Origin: an uncultured Flammeovirgaceae bacterium
Lineage (GTDB): Bacteria > Bacteroidota > Bacteroidia > Cytophagales > Cyclobacteriaceae
DNA: 36,344 nt
Assembly (NCBI GenBank): GCA_937884755.1
Contig: CAKZYJ010000462.1
Coordinates: 1 to 36,344, forward strand
Reading direction: 5' to 3'
Both the position numbers and the translations under genes were made by a program. The notes beneath the pieces were generated by a model. The model saw only the letters and a program-made list of their open reading frames with translations, was not told the DNA's origin and ran no database searches. Positions 1 to 8,575 of the stretch are shown here, piece by piece (within the stretch, counting starts at the first letter, position 1; each line of letters begins with the position of its first letter).

Positions 1-1
1 A

Positions 2-667
2 GCGGCGATTGGTCAATACGTAATGCACAACGATAAAAGACATAAAATTAGAGCCATCGTCAATGATTATCATCAAAAGACTTTGAAGGAATCCATCGCC
101 CCTCTTGCTTTTTCTAACCTTCCTGCTCACCACGAATATTTCACCGTGAAGTTTGCGGCTAATAATTCCAGAGAAGCTATTGATTATCTTTCTGCTTCGT
201 TAACAGAGTATTTTCCCGATAATCCATTTAACTACTATTTTCTAGACGAAGCATTTGCCCAATTGTATCAGGCCGACCAGCGATATACTTTTTTCTTTAA
301 TATTTTGTCTCTACTCATTGTCTTCATCGCTTGCTTAGGGCTGTTCAGTATTGCCACTTTTTCTGCCCAGCAACGCACCAAAGAAGTGGGTATCCGAAAG
401 GTTTTGGGGGCTTCGGTGGCGGGTATTATTGCCCTGCTTTCCTGGGACTTTATACGCTTAATGTTGATTGCCAGTATGGTAGCGCTGCCGCTTGCCTACT
501 GGATTACCCAGCAGTGGCTAGAGGGTTACGCCTATAGGGTTGAGATTAACGGTTGGTTACTGTTGTTGCCGGTAGGCATCGTGCAGCTTATTGCATTAGC
601 GACGATCAGTTTTCAAACCATTCGCACGGGGTTAGCCAACCCTACCGACTCACTACGCTACGAATAA
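2..667 (+). CDS. FtsX/MacB-type ABC transporter permease, C-terminal part (cut by window edge)
   Basis: This is the 3' end of a double-FtsX permease. The frame is open from base 2 and the first ATG at 23 lies inside the protein, since the residues before it (AAIGQYV) fit the family's 'IGQ..' stretch. Visible parts are the end of the second periplasmic domain (VNDYHQKTLKESIAP and the YQADQRY segment that precedes helix 6), three C-terminal membrane helices, and the cytoplasmic coupling segment QRTKEVGIRKVLGAS. The protein ends in ANPTDSLRYE, the family tail in its RYE form. Known of the family: such permeases move hydrophobic or peptide substrates, or transmit force across the inner membrane, with a separate ATPase. 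The substrate cannot be read here. A 222-bp gap with a predicted sigma-54 promoter separates it from the next permease, so it probably ends its own transcription unit. Confidence 0.93.
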   Translation, partial: AAIGQYVMHNDKRHKIRAIVNDYHQKTLKESIAPLAFSNLPAHHEYFTVKFAANNSREAIDYLSASLTEYFPDNPFNYYFLDEAFAQLYQADQRYTFFFNILSLLIVFIACLGLFSIATFSAQQRTKEVGIRKVLGASVAGIIALLSWDFIRLMLIASMVALPLAYWITQQWLEGYAYRVEINGWLLLLPVGIVQLIALATISFQTIRTGLANPTDSLRYE

Positions 668-692
668 ATATATTAAGATAACCTCGGAGAGT

Positions 693-731
693 TGTTCGCT
701 GCCGAACAGGCCACTGTTTCAGAATGAAACA
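693..731 (+). promoter_or_regulatory. Tandem palindromes, candidate enhancer (UAS) for a sigma-54 activator
   Basis: Two inverted repeats lie side by side. The first is TGTTCG-CTGC-CGAACA (693-708), a perfect 6-bp inverted repeat with a 4-nt spacer. The second is TGTTTC-AGAAT-GAAACA (715-731), which extends to 8-bp arms at 713-733. Their centres are about 22 bp apart, two helical turns. The pair is centred about 87 bp upstream of the start site predicted from the -24/-12 element at 773-788. Closely related pairs occur at 16558-16593 and 30185-30221. The second repeat could also form a small RNA hairpin at the end of the preceding gene, but no T-run follows it. The role as activator site is inference. 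Confidence 0.6.
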
Positions 732-772
732 GTTTAATCTTCCAATTTGCCTTCAGTGGAGCTCAAGGCGCT

Positions 773-788
773 TGGCATACCCGTTGCA
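773..788 (+). promoter_or_regulatory. Predicted sigma-54 (-24/-12) promoter
   Basis: TGGCATACCCGTTGCA matches the RpoN consensus TGGCACR-N4-TTGCW at every fixed position except C6, with GG and GC exactly 12 bp apart. Transcription would start near 799, leaving a leader of about 90 nt before the permease at 890. The tandem palindromes at 693-731 sit where an enhancer-binding protein would be expected. It is the best of the three -24/-12 candidates in this window. Confidence 0.65.
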
Positions 789-889
789 GTATTTATCAGA
801 AAAAGGTGACTGATGAAAAATGGAAGATACAATCCATTGATCATTTGTCATCAATCACTCCTCAAGTTTTGATCATTTTTTAAATCGCT

Positions 890-3334
890 ATGCTATACAA
901 CTATCTCAAGATTGCCTACCGAAAATTAGTTAGAAAAAAGTCATTTGCCTTTATCAACATCGTGGGGTTATCCATTAGTCTGGCGGCAGCCCTACTGATC
1001 TTTCTCTACGTACAACATCAATTAAGTTATGATACCTTTCACGAAAAGGCGGATCGTATGTACCGGGTTATACTAAACATTGCCGAACCCGGTGAAACAA
1101 TTCAGCAGGGCCCCATTACGCCTCGTCCCTTAGCCTCCACCATTAAACAACAGATACCTGGGATTTCGGAGGTGGTACGTATAGCCCAAAGTTCAGGTAA
1201 TTCTGCCATTCTCCGTACCGAAACGGAAGCATATAATGAGGAACACGTCTACACTGCTGACTCCGGGTTTTTTGAGGTGTTCACTACTGAAATACTAGCC
1301 GGAAATCCCACTACTGCACTGGTCCAGCCCCGGTCGGTGGTGCTGTCTGAGTCTGCCGCCCAAAAATACTTTGGTAATGCTGATACCGCTTTAGGAAAAA
1401 CGCTCTGGATTACTTCTTCTGATAAGGAAGAAACCTACCAAGTGACCGGAGTAGCTAAGAATTTTCCTACTAACTCCCATTTCCATTTCGACGCTTTGCT
1501 TTCCCGCGACTATGCTGATGAAGAATATCACCCCCAGGGCTGGCTCGCTCATTGGCCTATCACCTATTTACTTCTGGAAGAAGAAATTGATTACCGGCAG
1601 GTAGAAAACCGCATGGTTGCCCTTACCGATTCGCTGCTGAACCCAGTATACGAAAGCCGGTACGGGAAGAGCTACCGAGCCGCTAAAGCTGAAGGATCAC
1701 TACAAGAATACCGCCTTCAACCACTAGAAAAAATTCATCTGTATTCTAGTCATATGCAGACCGATCTTGCTCACGGCAGCATCCGCGACGTATACATTTT
1801 AGTAGTTATTGGACTCTTACTGCTGTTTATTGCGGCTTTCAACTACATTAATCTGACTACCGCCCAGTCTACCCAGCAGGCAAAATCTACGGGTATCCGC
1901 AAGGTATTAGGGGCTTTACGCACTCAACTCTATAGTTTGTTCTTAGCCGATTCTATTTTGCTTTGTTTACTAGCCGGATGCATTGCGCTAACATTAGTAC
2001 AAATACTACTTTCGGTAGATGGTGGCTGGACTCGAAACTTTGTTTCTACCGGAGTATCGCTTTCATCGGCAGGCCTGTTGTTGGCTTTGGCATTACTGCT
2101 GGGGATTTTTTCGGGTTGGATACCCGCCCGCATTCTCAGTGCATTTAAGCCCACCGAAGTGCTTAAGGGACAACTCATTCGAGGTACGAAGGGCGTACGA
2201 CTTCGCCAGGGGTTAGTTATTGCTCAGTTTACCGTTTCTTCGGGCCTTATCATCTGCGTATTGCTGGTAGCTCAGCAACTATCGTTTATGCAAAACAAAT
2301 CACTCGGTTTTGATCAGGAGCATCTGCTGATGATTAAAGATGTGGATAAGTTGGGAGAACAAATGCACACCTTAAAGCAAATGGTTAGCAATAACGCTTC
2401 TACCGTTCAAGTCGCACTAGGTTATAACGACTTAGGTGAACCCCACAATTATAAAGCCTTTACCCCGGTAGAGTTGATTGAGCAAGGTCAAACTGAAGCG
2501 GTGGGTATTCCGATGTACCTGGGGGATCAAGACTATTTAAGTACTATCGGCATCGATTTACTGATGGGGCATAATTTTTCACCAAACCTAGATAAAGAGA
2601 ACCAGCAGATACTGCTAAACGAGGAAGCACTACGGGCCTTTAATTGGCATACGCGGCCAGAAGAAACGTTGATTGGAAAAGTGATTGATGTCAATGGCAG
2701 TCGTTACGAGTTAGCCGGAATTATTGAGGATATCCACTTCCAATCCCTGAAGTACAAAATTGAACCGATGGCGATTATGTCACACTCGTACCGAGGCTTC
2801 GAGAATCTGATGATCCGGATTAAACCCAATACTACCGCTCAGACGATAGAAGAATTACGTAGCCAATGGAAACAGTTAGCACCTCAACTACCGTTTACCT
2901 ACACCTTTGTCGACGATCAATTAGACGCACTATATGCTACCGAGCAGCGAATGGCCCGCTTGTTTCAGATCCTTACCGGCCTAGCGATTGGAGTAGCTTG
3001 TTTAGGATTGCTAGGGTTAGCCATGTTTACCGCTGAGCGCCGTACCAAAGAAATTGGAGTGCGAAAAGTGCTGGGAGCCAGTGTTAGCAGTATTGTGACG
3101 CTACTTTTAACCAATACCATCAAGTTGGTGGGAGTATCGTTGCTGCTCGCTATTCCGGCTACCTACTTGCTGATGCAGGAATGGCTAGCCAATTATGAAT
3201 ATCGCATTAGTATTGGCTGGGAGGTGTTTCTGCTAGCTGGGGGAAGCGTGCTGTTAATTGCCCTAATTACAATCAGTTTCCAAACCGTGAGAGCCGCATT
3301 AGCCAATCCGGCCGATGCCTTGCGGAATGAATAA
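890..3334 (+). CDS. Double-FtsX (MacB-type) ABC transporter permease
   Basis: An 814-residue inner-membrane permease without prefix domain. Helix 1 is at about 20-42. A periplasmic MacB_PCD-like domain follows (about 45-295), then helices 2-4 (about 301-412), helix 5 (about 440-462), a second periplasmic domain, and helices 6-8 (from about 690). The coupling segments are KSTGIRK at 332-338, unusual because siblings have KE(V/I)GIRK, and RTKEIGVRKVLGAS at 718-731. The tail is DALRNE. The start ATG is followed at once by the family opening (LYNYLKIAYRKL), and there is no Shine-Dalgarno, as expected for Bacteroidota. It is the first gene after the predicted sigma-54 promoter at 773-788. A 95-bp gap with strong hairpins separates it from the next paralogue. 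The ATPase partner is not in the window and the substrate is unknown. Confidence 0.95.
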   Translation: MLYNYLKIAYRKLVRKKSFAFINIVGLSISLAAALLIFLYVQHQLSYDTFHEKADRMYRVILNIAEPGETIQQGPITPRPLASTIKQQIPGISEVVRIAQSSGNSAILRTETEAYNEEHVYTADSGFFEVFTTEILAGNPTTALVQPRSVVLSESAAQKYFGNADTALGKTLWITSSDKEETYQVTGVAKNFPTNSHFHFDALLSRDYADEEYHPQGWLAHWPITYLLLEEEIDYRQVENRMVALTDSLLNPVYESRYGKSYRAAKAEGSLQEYRLQPLEKIHLYSSHMQTDLAHGSIRDVYILVVIGLLLLFIAAFNYINLTTAQSTQQAKSTGIRKVLGALRTQLYSLFLADSILLCLLAGCIALTLVQILLSVDGGWTRNFVSTGVSLSSAGLLLALALLLGIFSGWIPARILSAFKPTEVLKGQLIRGTKGVRLRQGLVIAQFTVSSGLIICVLLVAQQLSFMQNKSLGFDQEHLLMIKDVDKLGEQMHTLKQMVSNNASTVQVALGYNDLGEPHNYKAFTPVELIEQGQTEAVGIPMYLGDQDYLSTIGIDLLMGHNFSPNLDKENQQILLNEEALRAFNWHTRPEETLIGKVIDVNGSRYELAGIIEDIHFQSLKYKIEPMAIMSHSYRGFENLMIRIKPNTTAQTIEELRSQWKQLAPQLPFTYTFVDDQLDALYATEQRMARLFQILTGLAIGVACLGLLGLAMFTAERRTKEIGVRKVLGASVSSIVTLLLTNTIKLVGVSLLLAIPATYLLMQEWLANYEYRISIGWEVFLLAGGSVLLIALITISFQTVRAALANPADALRNE

Positions 3335-3353
3335 TTTTCACAATGTACAGTTA

Positions 3354-3394
3354 GCAATGAGCAATCATCTGATTTTAAGATAATTGCTCATTGC
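3354..3394 (+). repeat. Long intergenic hairpin
   Basis: A perfect 12-bp inverted repeat (GCAATGAGCAAT at 3354-3365 and ATTGCTCATTGC at 3383-3394) continues inward, after one C/A mismatch, with ATCT/AGAT and a 7-nt loop. In RNA this would be a strong hairpin of 41 nt. There is no downstream T-run, so it is not a classical terminator. It could stabilise or attenuate the message between the two permeases, or be a dispersed palindromic repeat. Confidence 0.75.
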
Positions 3395-3410
3395 ACGGGG
3401 TGCCCCGCAC
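3393..3410 (+). repeat. Interdigitated GC-rich palindromes (GCAC-GGG-GTGC-CCC-GCAC)
   Basis: Overlapping the end of the preceding hairpin, the sequence reads GCAC-GGG-GTGC-CCC-GCAC. It can fold three mutually exclusive ways: GCAC with GTGC, GTGC with the second GCAC, or CGGGG with CCCCG (3396-3400 with 3403-3407). It lies 19 bp before the start of the next permease. Whether it acts as a folding switch is unknown. Confidence 0.55.
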
Positions 3411-3429
3411 ACTACTAATTGAATGAACT

Positions 3430-5892
3430 ATGCTAAAAAGCTATTTCAAAATCGCCTACCGCAACCTAGTAAAGAACAAGGTCTTTAGCTTTATCAACAT
3501 CTTCGGTTTAGCTATTGGTATGGCGGCCTGTTTGCTGATCTTACAGTACGTCCGCTTTGAGCTGAGCTACGATGACTTTCATGAGAAAGGAGATGACATC
3601 TACCAGGTTAGCATGGAATATCAGTCAGGTGGACAGGCCGCCCAACATTTTGGCACAAATTTCTTTCCTACCGGCCCCACTATTAGGGATGAGTATCCGG
3701 AAATTATTGATTTTACACGAATTGTTTCTATTACTGATCAATCAATAGTTGAGGTTGATGAGAATCAGTTTCAAGAGTCTGATTACTATTTTGCCGATTC
3801 TTCCCTACTTTCTATGTTTTCCTTTCCATTATTGCGAGGGAATTTGAAAACAGCACTAAGAGAACCGAACTCGGTCGTGCTGGTGCGTTCGGTGGCTGAA
3901 AAATATTTTGGAGAGAATTGGGAGGACCAACAAGATATTCTGGGCCGAATCATTGAACTGAAAGAAGGGGATCAGGAACTTACTCTAAAGATTACCGGAG
4001 TAATGGAGGATGTTCCAGGAAACTCGAGTATGCAGTTTAGCCTTCTAATTTCCATGCCCACCTTTGAGAAAGCGCAAGGGGAAGGCCTTCGCGATAATTG
4101 GGGCTGGACTATCTTTTTTACTTTCGTGGAGCTTGCTCCCGAAGCAGATCCCCGGCTCTTAGAAAGTAAGTTTCCTGAATTGATCGCTAAGTATAAAGGG
4201 GAATATCACACAAATCAGGGAGTGCGGGAAGATTTCTTTTTACACCAACTACAGGACATTCACTTACATACTCAACTACTTGGGGAACTATCGCCAGGAG
4301 GCAATTACCAAACTGTGTACATCCTTGGGATTATCGCCATATTAATTTTACTGATCGCCTGGATTAATTATGTCAACCTTTCTATTTCTATTTCTATCGA
4401 AAGAGTTAAAGAGGTTGGTATCAGGAAAGTTACTGGTGCCAAACGTAGGCAGATCGTAAGTCAGTTTCTTCTGGAATCTTTTTTATTAAATGTAATAGCG
4501 ATTGCCTTAGCTTTTTCCTTCGTACAGATTGCACTGCCCATATTTCAGGACATAATCGGCAGGCCATTGCCACTCCTCCTGTTTCAGAGTTATTTCTTTT
4601 GGATAGTGCTACTAGTGATACTGTCGCTAGGGTCACTTTTATCCGGATTATATCCAGCCCTGATGGTTTCAGGTTACTCTCCTATCCAAGTTTTCAGAAA
4701 CAATAAGAGAAATAAAAGTAGCGGCCACAATCTCAAGAAAGCTCTGAATATTTTCCAGTTTGCCGCATCAGTTTCTCTGATAGCTTTTACCATTACCATA
4801 TTTATGCAGGTCAGGTATATGCAGAACCAAGACCTAGGTATGAACCTAGACCAGACTATGGTGATCAGAGCACCTATTATCACTTCAGAAGATTCTGTTT
4901 ACCAACAAAAAGCAGATTATCTAAAAAATGAATTATTACAGCAAACTACTATTCAGCGAGTATCTACTTCCTGGTTTATTCCCGGTGGAGACGGACTGAG
5001 TGGGTGGGGTGGATATATTCGAAGGGTAGGCAGTGAACATATTGATGTCAAGAATTACCTGCGGGGTGGCATTGATTATGATTTCATTGATTTATATGAA
5101 ATGGAAATACTAGCGGGCAGGAACTTCTCAGAAGATTACGCTTCCGACAAAGAAGCGGTAATTCTTACTGAAGAAGCGATGTATGATTTGGGTTTTAAAG
5201 ACCCGGCCAGCGCAATAGGGCAGTATATTTTGTATCCGATTAATCGTCAGCAGGATAATAAATCTATTGAGGTAATTGGAGTAGTAAAAAACTTTCATCA
5301 ACAATCACTTCAGTCTGGATTTCTATCTATTATCTTTCATCTAGCCCCCTCTTCCGGAAGTTACTTCTCATTGAGAGTATCTTCTCAAGATATTCAGCAA
5401 ACAGTTGCATACGCTAATGATGTTTGGAATGAAGCCTTTCCAGAAAGCTCATTCAACTATTTTTTTGCAAATGAATTTTTCAACAACCAGTATCAGGCGG
5501 ATCTGAAATACGGTACCATATTCGGAATATTTACTCTGCTGGCTATTTTCATTGCAAGTCTAGGATTATTCGGTCTTTCAGCTTTTACTATCAAGCAACG
5601 CATCAAGGAAATTGGCATACGAAAGGTACTGGGAGCCTCAGTACGAAATATTGTTTTGCTACTCTCGAGAGACTATATCAAGCTGATCATAGTATCAAAT
5701 ATCATTGCTATCCCTTTCACCTACCTTCTTGTTCAACAGTGGCTTTCCGACTATGCCTTTAAAATTAATGTGGGTTGGTGGATATTCCTCTTGCCTATGC
5801 TAATCGTTTTATTAATTGCCTTATTCACTATCAGCTTTCAAACCATTCGTGCAGCGCTAACTAATCCTGTAGACTCGCTACGTTACGAATAA
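3430..5892 (+). CDS. Double-FtsX (MacB-type) ABC transporter permease
   Basis: An 820-residue permease with the family opening (MLKSYFKIAYRNLVKNKVFS) and helix 1 at about 20-42. The first coupling segment KEVGIRKVTGA is at 327-337 and the second, KEIGIRKVLGAS, at 726-737. Three helices follow the latter, ending in TNPVDSLRYE. The segment NQYQADLKYG marks the end of the second periplasmic domain before helix 6. No prefix domain is present, and the ATG is the only start compatible with the helix-1 opening. It shares near-identical first 70 bases with the next three plus-strand permeases, so these are recent tandem copies whose periplasmic domains have drifted apart. It is flanked by hairpin-bearing gaps of 95 bp and 148 bp. 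Substrate and ATPase are unknown. Confidence 0.95.
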   Translation: MLKSYFKIAYRNLVKNKVFSFINIFGLAIGMAACLLILQYVRFELSYDDFHEKGDDIYQVSMEYQSGGQAAQHFGTNFFPTGPTIRDEYPEIIDFTRIVSITDQSIVEVDENQFQESDYYFADSSLLSMFSFPLLRGNLKTALREPNSVVLVRSVAEKYFGENWEDQQDILGRIIELKEGDQELTLKITGVMEDVPGNSSMQFSLLISMPTFEKAQGEGLRDNWGWTIFFTFVELAPEADPRLLESKFPELIAKYKGEYHTNQGVREDFFLHQLQDIHLHTQLLGELSPGGNYQTVYILGIIAILILLIAWINYVNLSISISIERVKEVGIRKVTGAKRRQIVSQFLLESFLLNVIAIALAFSFVQIALPIFQDIIGRPLPLLLFQSYFFWIVLLVILSLGSLLSGLYPALMVSGYSPIQVFRNNKRNKSSGHNLKKALNIFQFAASVSLIAFTITIFMQVRYMQNQDLGMNLDQTMVIRAPIITSEDSVYQQKADYLKNELLQQTTIQRVSTSWFIPGGDGLSGWGGYIRRVGSEHIDVKNYLRGGIDYDFIDLYEMEILAGRNFSEDYASDKEAVILTEEAMYDLGFKDPASAIGQYILYPINRQQDNKSIEVIGVVKNFHQQSLQSGFLSIIFHLAPSSGSYFSLRVSSQDIQQTVAYANDVWNEAFPESSFNYFFANEFFNNQYQADLKYGTIFGIFTLLAIFIASLGLFGLSAFTIKQRIKEIGIRKVLGASVRNIVLLLSRDYIKLIIVSNIIAIPFTYLLVQQWLSDYAFKINVGWWIFLLPMLIVLLIALFTISFQTIRAALTNPVDSLRYE

Positions 5893-5910
5893 AAATGGTA
5901 AACGGTCGAT

Positions 5911-6029
5911 GGTAGAAGGTGAAAGGTTGAGGGTAAATGGTGAAGAAAAAAATACACATTTATACAAAAACATAGGTGTATTTTATTGTCAGCCTTACAC
6001 CATCAACCCCGTACCCTATACCTTCTACC
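5911..6029 (+). repeat. Nested inverted repeats filling the intergenic gap
   Basis: Outer arms are GGTAGAAGGT (5911-5920) and ACCTTCTACC (6020-6029), a perfect 10-bp match. An imperfect continuation includes ATGGTG (5937-5942) with CACCAT (5998-6003). Inside lies a perfect 9-bp repeat, AAAATACAC (5949-5957) with GTGTATTTT (5976-5984). The whole can fold into one arm of about 119 nt. It contains no open reading frame. It resembles a palindromic intergenic or MITE-like repeat; with a single copy here, mobility cannot be shown. Confidence 0.65.
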
Positions 6030-6040
6030 TCTAAAAAGTT

Positions 6041-8563
6041 ATGCTAAAAAGTTATCTTAAAATCGCCTATCGCAACCTACTGAAGAACAAGGTCTTCAGC
6101 CTGATCAACATCCTCGGGTTAGCTATTGGAATAGCCGCTTGCTTACTCATTTTGCAGTATGTCCGTTTTGAGTTGAGTTATGATCGTTTTCATGAGAAAA
6201 GTGAGCGAATCTATCGAGCGGCCTTGTATCAATACAAAGAGGGTGCGATGGATGTCAAATCAGCCCTAACGTTTCCTACCATTGGCTGGGAGCTTCAGGA
6301 GAATTTTCCGGAGACAGTAGAATCCTTTGTCAGAATGCACCATCAATCGGGTATTTTCTCTAGGCTTGATACTGATCAACAAGAGTATTTTGATGAAGAA
6401 GAAGTATACTACGTAGATGCTTCCTTTTTTGAGGTGTTTTCCTTTCCTCTATTGAAGGGCAATGCTACCCAAGCGTTAACTAAGCCCAATACAGTAGTCA
6501 TCACTCGTTCAGTAGCTGAGAAGTACTTCGGAGAGCAGTGGCAGGAAGTAAATCCAATTGGTAAAATCCTACGAGGGAGATCTTACCCGGGAGAGACTGA
6601 TCTATTGATTACGGGGGTTGCTGCTGATCCTCCCAGCAACTCTCATTTCAAGTTTGATTTTCTAGTATCATATCCCACCATGTATGCTTGGCAAAGTGAA
6701 GGAGCTGACTATCGTTACGATACTGAAGAGAGTTGGTATTGGAATGAATTCTATACCTATCTGGTACTGAAACCAGGGCAAGATCCTCAACAACTGGAAG
6801 AAGCGTTCAATCCTATTGTAGATCAGCGCACTCCTGGCCGAAGCGAACAAGGATTTGCCTTCCGTACTGTGTTACAACCTCTGGAAGAAATCCATTTACG
6901 CTCGGCCTTAATGAACGAACTGGAAGTAGGCGGAAATAGTCGAACGGTCTACGTATTGTTGCTCGTTGCTATTTGTATCTTAATTATTGCCTGGGTGAAC
7001 TTCATTAACCTTTCGGTGGTAAAAGCAATTGAGCGAGGCAAAGAAGTAGGGTTACGAAAAGTGCTAGGAGCAAAAAGAGGGCAGTTGGTAAGGCAGCATC
7101 TACTGGAATCAGCCTTATTAAACGGATTAGGGATATTGGTGGCGTTTACGCTGTTCCAACTGAACCTTCCTTACTTTGAGCAGCTTGCTGGAGTAACCAT
7201 AGATAATACGTTACTTACGCAATGGACAGGACTGGTAGCTACAGGTACTCTATTTGTAGCGGGTACATTCTTTAGTGGCTTATACCCAGCTGTGGTACTT
7301 TCGGCCTACCAGCCGGTGAAGGTCCTCAAAGGTAAGCTTACTCAGTCGCGGCAAGGTGGACGATTACGAAAGGGATTGGTAGTCTTTCAGTTTGCTACCG
7401 CTTCGGCATTTATCATCATCGTTTATGTGGTGAGTCAGCAGTTATCCTTCATGCGAGACTATGAGTTGGGCGTAGACATTAATCAGAAACTTGTCATTGA
7501 ATCGCCTCGGTTTGCCAATAGCATAGAGGAGGCTCGGGCCAATGCCCGGGCTTACAAAACAGCTCTGAAAAGGCATAGTGCCGTACGACACGCCACCTTT
7601 TCCCGTAATGTACCCGCGACGGAAATAAGAGGGAATAATTATGTTAGGCAGTTAGGAAAGATTGAAGAGGCTAAGTTTTACCACGTGATGGGAGTAGACT
7701 ACGATTATATGGCTACGTTTGATCTACAGCTAGTGGCCGGAAGGTACTTCGACGAAGCCCAACCCGTGAGTAATGCTGAAATCATCCAGAACAACGAGAA
7801 CGCCCCAGACTTCGGTACAAATGATCATTCGGTAATTGTCAATGAAACGGCAGTCAAGAAACTGGGCTTTTCATCAGCAGAAGAATCCATTGATCAACAA
7901 ATATTTGTGTTCGGCGGGGTGAAGCAGATTATTGGGGTCGTGAAAGACTATCACCATAAGTCGCTAAAGAGTAGCTTTGAGCCGATTATCTTCTACCTAC
8001 AGCCTACCGGATGGGAATACGTTACACTGGACATAGCAAGTGCTGATAATTCAGCGGAGCGCGTTGACGAAATTATTGCTTATGCCGAACAACAGTGGAA
8101 AGAACTCTACCCCGATCAACCCTTTCATTATTTCTTTTTGGATGATCGGTTTAATGAGCAATACCAAGCTGACCGACGGTTTTACCTACTGTTTAACTTG
8201 TTTTCAGGGCTAGTCATCTTCATTGCTTGTATGGGTTTGTTCGGGCTATCCTCGTATTCAGCCGTTCAAAAGACCAAGGAGATTGGGATTCGTAAAGTGT
8301 TAGGTGCTTCCGTACAAAGTGTAGTAGCATTGCTTTCAAAAGGCTTTATCCGGCTAGTGCTGATTTCAAGTGTCTTGGCACTGCCCTTAGCCTACGGATT
8401 TACCCAACAGTGGCTAGAAAACTATGCCTTCCGCATAGATATTCACTGGTGGATGTTTCTACTACCGCTGGCAACCGTGTTGCTTATCGCCCTGCTCACT
8501 ATCAGTTTTCAAACTATCAAAGCGGCACTAGCCAACCCGGCCGACTCTTTACGCTACGAATAA
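6041..8563 (+). CDS. Double-FtsX (MacB-type) ABC transporter permease
   Basis: At 840 residues this is the longest plus-strand copy. Coupling segments are KEVGLRKVLGAKRGQ from residue 334 and KEIGIRKVLGAS from 746. The extra length comes mainly from an insertion in the second periplasmic domain, shortly after VAGRYFDEAQ (about residues 565-590, rich in Asn and Glu), which the siblings lack. The tail is ANPADSLRYE. The start at MLKSYLKIAYRNLLKNKVFS matches all sibling starts, and nothing like the prefix domain precedes it. Only 12 bp separate it from the next gene, so the two are probably translated from one message. The periplasmic insertion could alter partner or substrate contacts, but that is inference. 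Confidence 0.95.
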   Translation: MLKSYLKIAYRNLLKNKVFSLINILGLAIGIAACLLILQYVRFELSYDRFHEKSERIYRAALYQYKEGAMDVKSALTFPTIGWELQENFPETVESFVRMHHQSGIFSRLDTDQQEYFDEEEVYYVDASFFEVFSFPLLKGNATQALTKPNTVVITRSVAEKYFGEQWQEVNPIGKILRGRSYPGETDLLITGVAADPPSNSHFKFDFLVSYPTMYAWQSEGADYRYDTEESWYWNEFYTYLVLKPGQDPQQLEEAFNPIVDQRTPGRSEQGFAFRTVLQPLEEIHLRSALMNELEVGGNSRTVYVLLLVAICILIIAWVNFINLSVVKAIERGKEVGLRKVLGAKRGQLVRQHLLESALLNGLGILVAFTLFQLNLPYFEQLAGVTIDNTLLTQWTGLVATGTLFVAGTFFSGLYPAVVLSAYQPVKVLKGKLTQSRQGGRLRKGLVVFQFATASAFIIIVYVVSQQLSFMRDYELGVDINQKLVIESPRFANSIEEARANARAYKTALKRHSAVRHATFSRNVPATEIRGNNYVRQLGKIEEAKFYHVMGVDYDYMATFDLQLVAGRYFDEAQPVSNAEIIQNNENAPDFGTNDHSVIVNETAVKKLGFSSAEESIDQQIFVFGGVKQIIGVVKDYHHKSLKSSFEPIIFYLQPTGWEYVTLDIASADNSAERVDEIIAYAEQQWKELYPDQPFHYFFLDDRFNEQYQADRRFYLLFNLFSGLVIFIACMGLFGLSSYSAVQKTKEIGIRKVLGASVQSVVALLSKGFIRLVLISSVLALPLAYGFTQQWLENYAFRIDIHWWMFLLPLATVLLIALLTISFQTIKAALANPADSLRYE

Positions 8564-8575
8564 ACCTTTAGAGCT

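Noticed and set aside
713-733. Rho-independent terminator after the first permease (8-bp stem, 5-nt loop)
   Set aside because: No T-run follows, and the repeat matches the palindrome layout found at two other upstream regions, so a protein-binding site is the better reading.
1380-1420. GKT segment (LGKTLWI) as a possible ATPase P-loop, also in several paralogues
   Set aside because: It is the conserved 'IGKT(I/L)' turn of the MacB-type periplasmic domain; the glycine spacing of a Walker A motif is absent and no Walker B or ABC signature follows.
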